Shown one piece after another: positions 11,749-21,834 of a stretch of DNA of 64,000 nucleotides. The stretch comes from Heterotrichella gracilis (taxonomy: Eukaryota; Sar; Xanthophyceae; Tribonematales; Xanthonemataceae): contig JAULBX010007885.1 in NCBI GenBank assembly GCA_032358255.1, positions 1-64,000 of the forward strand, written 5' to 3'. Both the position numbers and the translations under genes were made by a program. Within the stretch, counting starts at the first letter, position 1; each line of letters begins with the position of its first letter. The notes below the pieces were generated by a model. That model saw nothing but the letters and a program-made list of their open reading frames with translations. It was not told the DNA's origin and did not search any database.

Positions 11749-12683
11749 GGTGCCAGGCACCTAAAGGACGGGCACCTAAACGAAGTTTACGAGAGCAGAG
11801 GTTTCGGAACTTTGCCCACCATGCCCACTGGCAGATCGTAAGTCTGTAGTATCAGTGTAACGAAGTGAGGCCGCACGGTAGAACGCTGAAACAATAAGGA
11901 TTTGTTGCTTCAAGGTGTGCTCGCCATGACTGGTCAGAGATTAGGTCACGGGCGTTTGCAAACCTTGGTGTACCTTCCCCACCAGTCCCCATATGCAGAG
12001 GCTGAAAATCCCAGGCAATGCCCATCCAACATTGATGGTAGCTGGCCACCAAGTAGAGGCTCTGGTCACTGAGAATTTACAATTCAAGGGGCTTGGAATC
12101 GTCAGGATAGAGCAATACACAAGATTTTCCCAACAGCTGTGAGAAAGGGACATGCCACTGCACCGCAGTTCCCACCAAGTGACTGGAGCGTTAGTACACA
12201 GCTTACTGCTCTTGGTTGGGTTACACCGTGCAGAATCTTGTACCACGAATTCTGGTATGTGGGCTGCCCGAAATACACATACTGCCATGGTACTCCTTTG
12301 TAATTGCCAAAACTCTAGTCAACCGAAGCGGTCAGGAACTGGTAGACCACTATGCTGCACCTCCCACTAGCGACACGTAGCTGACAAAGCTGCCACTGTA
12401 CCGCAGTGGTCCACATGGCATAACATGAAATGAGTAAACATCTGATTGAACTAGGTCAGCCATGGGTGCAAAGTTGACCCCAAAACCGCACGTATCACGA
12501 ACCCACGATTGCGTGCCTAAACCTAAACAAGAACGGAAAGATAAAAATACACCACCCAAAGGGTGAATCAGAGTTCAAAGGGGATGTTCTAACCACCGCG
12601 CCACATCCACCGCTGTAGATGGCTCAAGCATCTATTGGCTCGTGTCACCTAGGTCTGAACAGAGAGCTCTTAACATTCCAGCT
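11749..12683. other. intergenic gap
   Basis: It contains the GST promoter and the 3' flank of the small membrane-protein gene. No coding signal was found on either strand. ATGCAT palindromes lie just to the left, within GST intron 1 near 11625-11655. Confidence 0.45.
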
Positions 12684-13708
12684 TCAACTTTCTCCGGCTG
12701 CCTTGCTGGCCACGTGCGCCAGCTCCTGCTGCATCACCAGCTGTGGCTCCCGGACAACGTCAGCAGTTGCCACTCCTTCACCCGCACCAGGCAGTGCGTT
12801 CAGCGGGTTGTCCACCATCAGGGGCTGGTCCTCGGGTGGGCCATACACAGGTCGCTGGTATTTCTGCAACAGCCAAAGCACCAGGAGACCGTCACATTGG
12901 GCATTGGACATAAGAAGCCTGCCCACAAACCAGCGGCATGCTTGGTGGGGACAGGTAGGTTGTGGGCTGTGGGTTGTGTTGGAAGACGTCCGTGTATCTC
13001 TGTAAGATGCCCGTGTTGTGGAAAATGCGTGGGGAAAAGTGGAAAACTTGCAAGACAAACTTAAATCTTTCAACCTGGCTAGTGGTTGCGTACCTCATAT
13101 AAGCAAGGGAATAGGCAGGGCACCCAGCACAGGGGCCAGAACAGCACGCACAGCACCACCACGGTGATCACCCCAGTCTCGGTCAGGGCATCACAGCGGC
13201 ACACACCCCACTGCAGTGGCAGGAAATCCACTATTCAGCAAGCAAGGCTGGAAACAGCCTTTGGAATTCGGTGTGCAAACCTGTTGCGGTGTGCCCAATG
13301 CCACAAAGTGTGGTGCGATGAGCATGACGGGTGTAAAAAATTTGCAGTGCACATGGCAAGCTGTATTTTATTGGATACAAATTCTACTGCAACCGCCTAC
13401 TGCTGAATGCGTGGCGGAATACGTATGCATGCATGTGGATATTGCATGCATTTGCATATGCATGCATATGCAAATGTGGTGCCTCGCAGTGGACATGCAA
13501 ACAAGAAGACAGTGGGGAGTTGGGACTGACGGAAGAGATTCCATACCTTGCCTCTGAAAATCTCCCACCCTAGTATCACCTCCCCAAGTTTAGGTTGTGT
13601 CTTAGGCGGTTTCGTTTCAAAGCCAGGAATAGGATACTTCCAGATGCTGCCGTGTGGGAACTGCTCCGCGCTGGTCTCTGGGGACTGTTTCCTTCCATAA
13701 CGACCCAT
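12684..13708 (-). CDS. small Cys-rich membrane protein, family uncertain
   Basis: Three exons with phase-0 junctions (13708-13580, 13210-13094, 12863-12684) give 141 residues. Residues 1-43 are a soluble Pro-rich segment including WKYPIPGFETKPPKTQPKLG. The middle exon has a C-x-C (WGVCRCDALTETG) followed by a hydrophobic segment with regularly placed Cys (VVLCVLFWPLCWVPCLFPC). The last exon opens KYQRPVYGPPEDQ and is acidic and Gln-rich. A short membrane hairpin framed by Cys recalls LITAF/BRI3-type proteins, which sit on endosomal or lysosomal membranes, but the canonical Zn-binding CxxC pair is not present, so the family is only a suggestion. Matching phases at both junctions and the absence of stops support a real gene. 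An earlier in-frame Met lies at 13744. Confidence 0.65.
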
Positions 13709-14284
13709 AGTTACGTCCGAACACCAGCCATCGCCGAGCAGCACAGGTTCTCACACGTTGCCAAGAGGGCGCATGTGGATGTGGCGTGGATAACCTTTGC
13801 AAGTGCTGCTTCAACAATAGCGCCTGTCAACAAAAGACTACCGGCTCTGTGCCACAGAACGAGCAATGGACTGTGGGTTGCCAACAGCCAACTTCGCCCA
13901 TGTACAACCGGTGGACGCTAACCCTGAAAACCCTGGGACGACCTTTTCAAAAGCGGCTTTTTTGACGTTTTTTGAACTGGCAGTTTCAAACTCGGATTGC
14001 TGAAACCGGCCTTATATCGAGGTGGGCTGCAGGTGGTCTCAGGGGTCCTTTGCTATCTCTTACAGTAGGCTTCCTCTTGTGGTCGCTGCACGGTGTTTTG
14101 GAGAAGGGCTTGCCTATTGGCTGGCATGCATGCATAGCACATTGCAAGCACAGGTTGCGCTGCGTTGCTGTACTACACCATTTACAACGTGCCAGCACCG
14201 TTTAGCTTTTTTTAAAGGCTAAGGAAGACTTTTGTTGCAGCTGCAAAGCAAGCCTGCGCCGGGGACAACGGTGGGCATTCAAAC
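13709..14284. other. divergent promoter region
   Basis: This is the shared upstream region of the small membrane-protein gene (-) and NSE3 (+). It contains T-rich runs near 13955-13975 and 14207-14217 and an ATGCAT palindrome at about 14127. No gene was seen. Confidence 0.45.
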
Positions 14285-16396
14285 TTGTGTAGCATGCAAC
14301 GCAAGGAAAATCCACTGAAAGAGTGGACAGGAAAGAACACGCGTTCTACACAGGTGGGAGAGCGAGGAGCAAAAACACCAGGCTCTGAGGAAGGCAATAT
14401 GAAGCGACGAAGAGGTCGAAAAGAGACGTCAATAGACTGTAAGTTAATCACATGCAGCTGTTCCAGCAACCTTGTTGCCTGTGGGTTCCCTATGGGTTAC
14501 CCTTCAGATGGCTGCTGCTAACCTCTGGCTTGTTGTAGTGACGCAAGATGATGCTCCAGCTGCCACTCCAGCTGCCACCCCCGCACCTGAGCGTTCAACA
14601 TCTGTGGAGGAAGTGGAAATCCCGGCCGTGGAAAAGGCAGAATACAACAGGATGGTAAGCGCTGTTCCTCTGTGGATTGGGTGTGCTTTGCAACCTGCAA
14701 GCTCCCAAAGGGTTGAAAGTCAGTTCTTCACACCTGTGCCAGGTGGATAAATACAAGCAGCACCTCACAGAGGCCAACGAGATGAAGGTGGCGACAGGGA
14801 TCAATGACGAGGTAGGCGTGCGGGAAGTATGCAATTGGGCACTGTAAACCTGCCTTTTACCAATTGCCTGTGTCTACTGGTCCCATACCTGAGCTGGTGT
14901 TGTGTGCAGACGCGGGAAAACCTGATTCGAGAAGTGGTGAGGTTCTGCCTGTTCCACTTTCACAAGAACCCCGGGCACCCAATCTCCCGGGCAGCGCTGC
15001 TGGAACGCATAACAGCGGACAGCAGGAATAACAAGAAGCCCAAACTTGGGGATTACATCCTGAAGATGGTGCAGGGCACACTCCCATCAGCACTGGGTCT
15101 GGAGCTTGCAGAGGTGGTGCGGCCACCAAGGACCGCGCAAGGCAAAACCCCATGTACGCGCCTTGCCTGACCAGAATGAACCCTTCCCGACCGCGGCAAC
15201 AGTCGCAAAAATTGTGGGCATGGTTTTGTGCTGTGTGGGTGGGCATGCCCTGCGCACCTCTGATGCTGCCCCCCCCCAGCGTGTTGCCCTGTGTCCTGGT
15301 AGTATCCACCGGGAGGGTACGCACTACCCTTTTTTCCCCTCTTTTTTATATGGTGTGTCCATGTTTGCAGCTTCTGAGGGGACAAAGTTCTACATCCTAC
15401 GCAGCGTGCTGCCCGCCACCCTGCGCGAGCAGTTCCTGACTACCCCCGATGAGAAGAAGTTCCGGTCCCTGGTGCTGACGGTGGTGGCGCTCATACACCT
15501 CAACCACGACAAGATGCAGGAAGGTAGGCGTGTTTGGCGTTAGGGCATAAAGCCTGGGACCAAATTTTACTTTGATCCATCAGACGTGTGGGGTAGAATT
15601 GGCTGGCAAGGTAGAAGTATTTCGCTGTCTGTTGTACAAGTATTTTGGTGCACTGTCGCTTCATTGCCCGCAACCAGGCTCTGGTGGGGATTGATGCTAC
15701 ACTGCCGGTATTTGAAAAAGACCAGTAAGCGTGCACCGCCGGCCAGGGTGCTGACTGACTCGTTGCCCATGTACAGACGAGTTGTGGCGCTGCCTTGAAG
15801 ACCTCGGCATTGAGCAGGGCGTCCTCCATCCTCTACTGGGGAACGTTGAGGAGGCATTGAAGACCATGGAGACACAGAGGTGCGCCGCATTGCCTGACTT
15901 AAGCGCATGCAATGCAATGCAGACCTGCGCCGACCTGGACACGGCCTCAGGCTCGTGGGTGCCGTTGATTGCATAGTGTTGGTGGCGGTGGTGGCATCTT
16001 ACCATGAATTTGAATGATGGCCTGCACATCTGGCAGGTACATCCTGCCCGAAAAGGTCTCCACTTCTGACGGCGATGTGAAGGGATTCATGGTGGGCGAG
16101 ATGGCCTGGGATGAGATCACTAAATCTGCTGTGGAGAAGTTCATCGATGAGGTGCGCTTAGTAGCCATTGAAGGCCATTTATGCATCCACAAGGCTCATG
16201 GGTGGTTGCCTTTTGTATGCTTGCTTCATGCATGTAACATTGGGCGGCACAGAAGAGATTGCAGGCATGCTGCACTGCTGCCAGGCCTCGTGACTTTCAG
16301 TGATGGGCTAGCAATTCACACGTGGTTTGTGTTACACAGATGCTGAAAGACCCGGTGAGGGCAACAGCAGGCAATGATGACGATGATGCAATGTAA
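14285..16396 (+). CDS. NSE3: MAGE-domain protein, Nse3 subunit of the SMC5/6 complex
   Basis: Eight exons in phase: first exon to 14438, then 14539-14654, 14743-14811, 14910-15153, 15371-15523, 15777-15879, 16037-16151 and 16340-16396. Length is 298 residues from the ATG at 14399 or 336 from 14285; the longer frame is open throughout and the start is undecided. After a basic and acidic N-terminal region the MAGE homology domain is clear: NLIREVVRFCLFHFHK, HPISRAALLERI, GTKFYILRS, LVLTVVALIHLN, DELWRCLEDLGI, then YILPEKV and AWDEITKSAVEKFIDEML. This is the tandem winged-helix fold that in single-copy eukaryotes is Nse3, partner of the Nse1 RING ligase in SMC5/6, which acts in recombinational repair. 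The C-terminus is a short Asp run. The terminal TAA lies inside a TGTAA. Confidence 0.9.
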
Positions 16397-16754
16397 GCAG
16401 CCATGTCAGTCAGGTCGCCTCATACATCAAGATCATACATGGGGAGCTGCCATCGTTGCTCCATGGAAGAAGCAACTTTGTATATTCTGAGCAATAAGGG
16501 CAATAAGCCGATGACGGCTTGGAACGCCTTTTGTTTGTTTGTTTGTATATTCTGAGTGGGCGTTGGCTGGCAGCATGGTACTGGGTTCTGGCATGGCGGG
16601 GACCTTCACTGAAAGGTGGTTTGACCTCTTCTGCCCGCTGCCCCACGCATTATGAAGCAATAGGTTGCACTTGTCTGTGTACAGAGAAGCTGCCGTAGCT
16701 GTTATTTTCATCAGTGTTGAACCTTGAAGCCTTTTGGCACTGGAACATGTGCAC
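16397..16754. other. convergent intergenic gap
   Basis: This gap lies between the NSE3 stop and the ankyrin gene stop. A TTTG tandem run sits at about 16527-16545. No gene was seen. Confidence 0.5.
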
Positions 16755-17923
16755 TCAACTTGAATCGCCGTCCTCATCCTCAAAGTGAGACAGCACCACT
16801 TTTTGCTTCTTGGGTTTTTGTACCGCCTGGCTTGCCGCTGCTTGCTCCTCTGCAGCTTCTTGACTTTCCCGCGCGCCGGTGTCCCGCTTGCGAATGTGGT
16901 CCTTCTTGGTGTCGCCCTGCTGCTCGCCTGTAACTGTTGCTGCACTGTCGCACCCACCCACTATACCAGTACCCACAGTCGCTACGCTGGGCTCAGCACC
17001 TGGCAGTGCTGGCCCTATTTCTGGCTGCGCCTGCTCATCTTCTTGTGCCTCGGCTGCCGCTGCTTCTTGTTTCTCCTCGGCAGCTGGTGGCGCAGCTGCT
17101 GCTGCCGCGATCGCCTCCCGCATGGCATCGCTCTTGGCCAGGTCTGAGGGAGTCTGGCCACGCTTGTTGGTTGCGCCAGGATTTGCTTTCCTCTTGACAA
17201 GCAACTGCGCCAGCTCTGTGTAGCCTACAGGAAGAGGGGGGAGTTTGCTGCTGCTGGGGATTTGGAATCTTTGACACCCGCACAGCCTGTCACCACAGTG
17301 GCATGCCATGACATGGGTCGCTCATGCAGGGAGTTTTGAAACGGCAGGTAAACACATCAAGGGGTGCAAGCTAGCGCTGCAGAGACTACAAAACACTTAC
17401 CCTTCTCTGCAGCAAAGTGGAGCGCGGTCATGCCCTTGCGTGTCCGGCTGTTGACTGGTATACCTGCACACCGTGCAACAACCCTCATTAAGAACAGTTG
17501 TAGCTTGATAGTAGAATGGTTGCTCTTGTGCAGCAACTGGCACATGGGTTCTGTACCTTTTAACGTTTGCATGCATATGGTTATGCACGCATACAGGGAC
17601 AATGCATGCATGCATAAAGCAAACCATGGCAGTGTCAGCAACCCTCAGCGCGACTCACCTTCGTTGATTAACGTCCGGACTGCCTCCACGTGCCCACGCT
17701 GGGCGGCGAAGTGAAGTGCGTTCGTGTCGTCCTGGGCACTAGCCTTCAGGTTGCAACCGCCCGAGACCAACGCCCTGATGCACTGGATGTGCCCTCCCCA
17801 GGCGGCCAAGTGCAACGCTGTCCTCGAGTGTTTGTCTCTGTAGTTGATATCTTGTCCCTGCGCTATGCATGACAGCAAAGCGTTCACATCACCCTGCCTA
17901 GCTGCGTCGATGAGTTCCGACAT
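16755..17923 (-). CDS. ankyrin-repeat protein with Ala/Glu-rich basic tail
   Basis: Three exons in phase (17923-17659, 17463-17401, 17224-16755) encode 265 residues. Residues 1-~155 are about four to five ankyrin repeats: LIDAARQGDVNALLSCI, then RTALHLAAWGGHIQCIRAL, NALHFAAQRGHVEAVRTLI, MTALHFAAEKG and YTELAQLLVKR. The repeats are followed by TPSDLAKSDAMREAI. The rest is low complexity, rich in Ala, Glu and Gln, and ends in a Lys cluster and an acidic terminus (KPKKQKVVLSHFEDEDGD). Ankyrin stacks bind partner proteins; no partner can be inferred. The start is the first Met of the first repeat and needs no upstream exon. The start lies only about 80 bases from a possible transit-peptide exon of the divergent DHODH gene. 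Confidence 0.9.
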
Positions 17924-18529
17924 TGGGCGATGGCAGTCCTGTTAGACACCGTCGCACTGTGCTCTGGGATCTAGAGGAAATATCACAACGTGTGACAGAA
18001 AATGATTGTTTGCCACCACTGTAAGTCAGTGTCTAGGTTGGTTGAACAACGTGCCATAGCGGTATTTAAACAACGGGGGGCAGCGGTGTATGCGGGACTT
18101 CAGTATTTCAGCACAGCACACCAAGCTTCCACAGCAGATATCCCTGTGCCCGTTGTCCAAGTGTTTAACCTTCATTGGCTGCTCCTGCGGGTTTGCTGTG
18201 TAACTGTACAGCTCAGCCTCAGCCAGCTGTGACGCCCACTGGCATATGCATGCATGCATGCTGCGGAATTAGCTGCGTGCACCACGACTGCCCAGTTTCG
18301 TTCCTTTCCTTGACTATCGGCAAAACGGCCAGTGACCAAGCGCTTTGAAAGCACATTCTGCCGATGGGGGGTTGGGTAAGTGCGTTTGACTTGCAGCCAT
18401 CCCCTTGTGTGTGATGCCATCACACCCTTGCGATTGCCTACAGTTGTTTCCTTGGTTGGGTTTGCAATAGGGGCTACCTTTTAGTGGTGGTAGCTTTCCA
18501 AGTGCTGAAACAGTGTCGGTGTGCAGCGC
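17924..18529. other. divergent promoter region with possible DHODH transit-peptide exon
   Basis: A plus-strand open frame from ATG 18002 to about 18160 encodes an Arg/Ser/Ala-rich segment with few acidic residues (SRLVEQRAIAVFKQRGAAVY). That composition suits a mitochondrial presequence. A TGCAG acceptor ends at 18526, directly before the DHODH exon, in a compatible phase. No strong GT donor was found, so it is listed only as a candidate. Confidence 0.35.
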
Positions 18530-21251
18530 ATGGCCCTGCGGGGAAGCGCTTTGGCCGGGGCTGGCTTTGCAGCATGGATGTCATCCAACTTCACTGAGAA
18601 GCAGTTCCTTGTGGCGAGCGCTGTGGGGCCACTTGTGCGGCTATTAGACCCAGAGACTTCGCATAACTTTGGCATCTGGTTGGCCAAGAACGGCCTGTAC
18701 CCTAGGGAAACACGACCGGACCCTGCACAGCTGAGGGTCACCCTGTGGGGGAGGGACTTCAGGAACCCCATAGGTGCGCCAAGATAAGGCACCGTTTCTT
18801 GGCATTCGGCTTGATGGGGGGCAATAGCAGCTCTGTATAGGAGCAAAGGTGCTGCATCCTGCCATTACTAATATGCATGCATTGTGTGGGCTGCAGTGCC
18901 ATGCTGGGTGCATTGCACACAATGTGACAGTGGTGCGCTGACGGTTCCAAGTCGTCAGCTATAATGCAATACCCTTAATGCAGCTGTGCCCTCCTTTACA
19001 GGCTTGGCTGCGGGGTTTGACAAGGATGCCGTGGCGGTTGACAGCATGCTGGGACTGGGGTTTGGGTTTGTTGAAGTAGGTACGTTCTTTACAGCCCTTT
19101 GTAAGGTGCACACACTGTCCTCAAGCTGATGATGCTTCGCAGTCATGCTGTGCCTGCAAGCTGCCCTTTGTCACCAAGGTCCAACTGCCCCATGTTGGCT
19201 GCAGGCTCCATCACCCCCTTGCCACAGCCCGGCAATGACAAGCCAAGGACCTTCCGATTATCAGAATATAAGTGCGTGGAGCATGTTGCATTGCTGGCGC
19301 ACATATGCATGCAAAGCCGAGGCCTAGCGTGCATAGGTTGAGGAATGGTTCAAATATATTTGCGTAAAAAACAATAAATTGGGCAGTGATTGATCCTCAT
19401 ATCGCCCCTGTCAGCATCTGCATGTAAGGAAATTGCCTTGAATTTCTTCCTCACCGCCATGTCTTACAGCTGCATGCACCACCCACATCATCCAGACGGA
19501 CCGCATGCACATCCACCCTCTGACGTCGTCTTCCTTCCTCGGCCACCCCCAGGTCCATCATCAACCGCTATGGGTTCAACAGCCAGGGTGTGGATGCAGC
19601 AGGGGAAAACCTAGCCTCCTACCGAGCGCACGAGGCCCTCTCCCCTCCATCCGGCCCCGCGGGCCTTGTGGCGGTCAACCTTGGCAAGAACAAGACCAGC
19701 CCCGATGCAGGAGCCGACTACTCTGTGGGGCTGACCCGGCTGGGGCAGTACGCTGACTTTGTGGTCATCAACGTGTCATCGCCAAACACACCAGGTAGGG
19801 CGGGTGCAGCGGTCAGTACAGCGCATGTGCAGTGTGCGGAGGTGGTACTATAGAGTGGAATGTATTGGGCTTAGGCATGGTGTGCCACAGTATAGCATCT
19901 TTGGCAACCGCTGCCTAGGTTGTAATGCAGCCATGTAGCTATGCCGCTGTGTGCTGTCACCACATGCGATTGGGCTTCAACCGCTACGCGTGAGCAGTCC
20001 TTTGCCACAATCTGAGCACCACTATTTTTTATACTATCCAATGTAGTAATTTCCCATCAATGTGCCTGACACCTCCTCGGCCCCTGCTTGGCGCCAGGCC
20101 TGCGCTCCCTCCAGGGCCGCAAGGAGCTCCACAACCTGGTGTCACGGGTCAAGTCCACGCGGGACGGCATGCAGTGGGGCCGCAGGGGGCCTCCCCCACT
20201 GCTGGTCAAGATTGCGCCTGACCTGAGCGAACAGGATAAGGCCGACATTGCCTACGTGGCGCTGCGCACAGGCATAGATGGGCTGGTGGTGTCAAACACA
20301 ACGGTGGAGCGGCCGGTGGACATTGCCAAGCACCATAATGGGCATGAGGTGGGTGGGGCAGGCGTGCACGGCCATGCATGCAGAAACAGGCCCTGCAGGG
20401 ACCTGTGCAGCTACTTCAGGGATGTGTGAAGAATGGTCAAGTGATATGTGATGCCATGGTACTACGATTAAAATTCTTTGCTGCATGCGGGCCAGAAGTG
20501 CGGTGCCGAGCTGCCTGTCCGTGTGCAGTCCCAGAAGTGTGGTGCCAAGTTGCCTGCCTATGTGCATTCTCGCCCTGAGCCTGCCCTGTTTTCCTGGTAC
20601 CGAAAGATAGATGTGAACTGCGTGTGCAGACTGGTGGCCTGAGTGGCCCTCCCCTGATGGAGCCATCCACCGCTGTGCTGCGCGACATGTACCGCCTCAC
20701 CAAGGGGAAGCTGCCCATCATCGGGTGTGGGGGGGTGAGCACAGGTGAGCTGGAATGGCATCTGCTGCATGCGACCTTGGGGGAAACATCCTATAGTAGT
20801 TACAGCTATGCATGTTGCATGGTGGGTGGCATGTGAGCTTCCTTCAGGCATGTGACCACAGCCAATGGTGCAATGATGCAACACACCTCATCATGGTTGA
20901 AGCATGTTATGATGGTGGCGATGACACATGCGTATACACCCCGCCGCATGCATCTTGCATCACGCAACTGCAACGATATGAGCCATAGAATTGTTTGGGG
21001 AGGATGTGTGCTGATTTCCCAATGCCTCTGAATTGCTTTGCCCTGATTGGCCTGCCCTGTCTTGCCATGGTGCAGGTGCGGACGCCTATGCCAAGATCCG
21101 CGCGGGTGCCTCCCTGGTGGAGCTGTACACCGCCCTGGCCTATGAGGGGCCGATGGTGGTGCCCAGGGTCAAGCGGGAGCTGCTCGAGTGCCTGGAGAGG
21201 GATGGGTTCAAGTGCGTGCAGGACGCCGTGGGGGCTGACCACAGGTCGTGA
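18530..21251 (+). CDS. dihydroorotate dehydrogenase (quinone), class 2
   Basis: Seven exons in phase: 18530-18773, 19002-19079, 19205-19271, 19553-19794, 20098-20348, 20630-20744 and 21076-21251, 390 residues. It oxidises dihydroorotate to orotate with FMN and passes electrons to ubiquinone, the fourth step of pyrimidine synthesis, at the mitochondrial inner membrane. A short membrane-binding N-terminal region ([10 protein letters not shown], then [20 protein letters not shown]) marks class 2. Core motifs are [48 protein letters not shown], the active-site [12 protein letters not shown] with its catalytic Ser, [23 protein letters not shown] and [15 protein letters not shown]. The ATG at 18530 follows a TGCAG, so an upstream exon carrying the presequence is likely. 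TGTAA at 21637 may be the poly(A) signal. Confidence 0.95.
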
Positions 21252-21834
21252 GAGAGGGGACATTTAGGGTGCAGGTTTTAGGGTTTGAGCGCTTTCTGGG
21301 TGCCTGGCAGTTGGCTGACCAGGTTTGAGACATGAATTGCCATGGGAGTGGGTGGTGGCCATGCTGAGCTTTTCCAAAAGTGGAGGTTTTCGTGTTCCAT
21401 GCTTTGCAAAACCTTGATCCTAAAACCTTTCATCAGCTGCAGCCCACTATGGCACATGATGTGGGGTACGTCGTTGTGGGTCTTTGGGAGCCTTGGGCCA
21501 GGAAGTTGTCAAGGGGTTTTAGGGTTGAAGCAAGGGTTTATTTCGAAATGGCGGGAAGGAGTTTCGACAAGGATATTTATTACGGAAGAGGACTTCCTAG
21601 GAAGTGGAGATCGCGTCTAGATCGCCTCTACAGTCCTGTAACTAACCCTCGGTACATCTGGCGCTCACGATGCCGTTTGCTTTTGTGGCTGTACTCTTGC
21701 GACGGGATGTCACCGAGAAGCACCGGGACAGGAAACCGCTACAAACCAGCACAAACACACAAGCGGGTTTCCGGAACCTCCCTAGGTCAATACCATCTTC
21801 GGTTAGAATATCAGGGACCTAGCATTGCTGCGAA
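21252..21834. other. intergenic gap between DHODH and the SSL gene
   Basis: It contains the DHODH 3' flank with TGTAA at 21637 and the promoter of the strictosidine-synthase-like gene. No gene was seen. Confidence 0.5.
21637..21641 (+). terminator. candidate TGTAA polyadenylation signal of DHODH
   Basis: TGTAA lies 386 bases after the stop and about 190 bases before the next gene's start, as expected for a green-algal poly(A) signal between tandem genes. Confidence 0.3.

Noticed and set aside
12555-12605. tRNA-like box A (TGGCGCGGTGGTTAGAAC on the minus strand), possible tRNA gene or tRNA-derived SINE
   Set aside because: No cloverleaf closes, no good box B follows at the right distance, and no second copy was noticed in the window.
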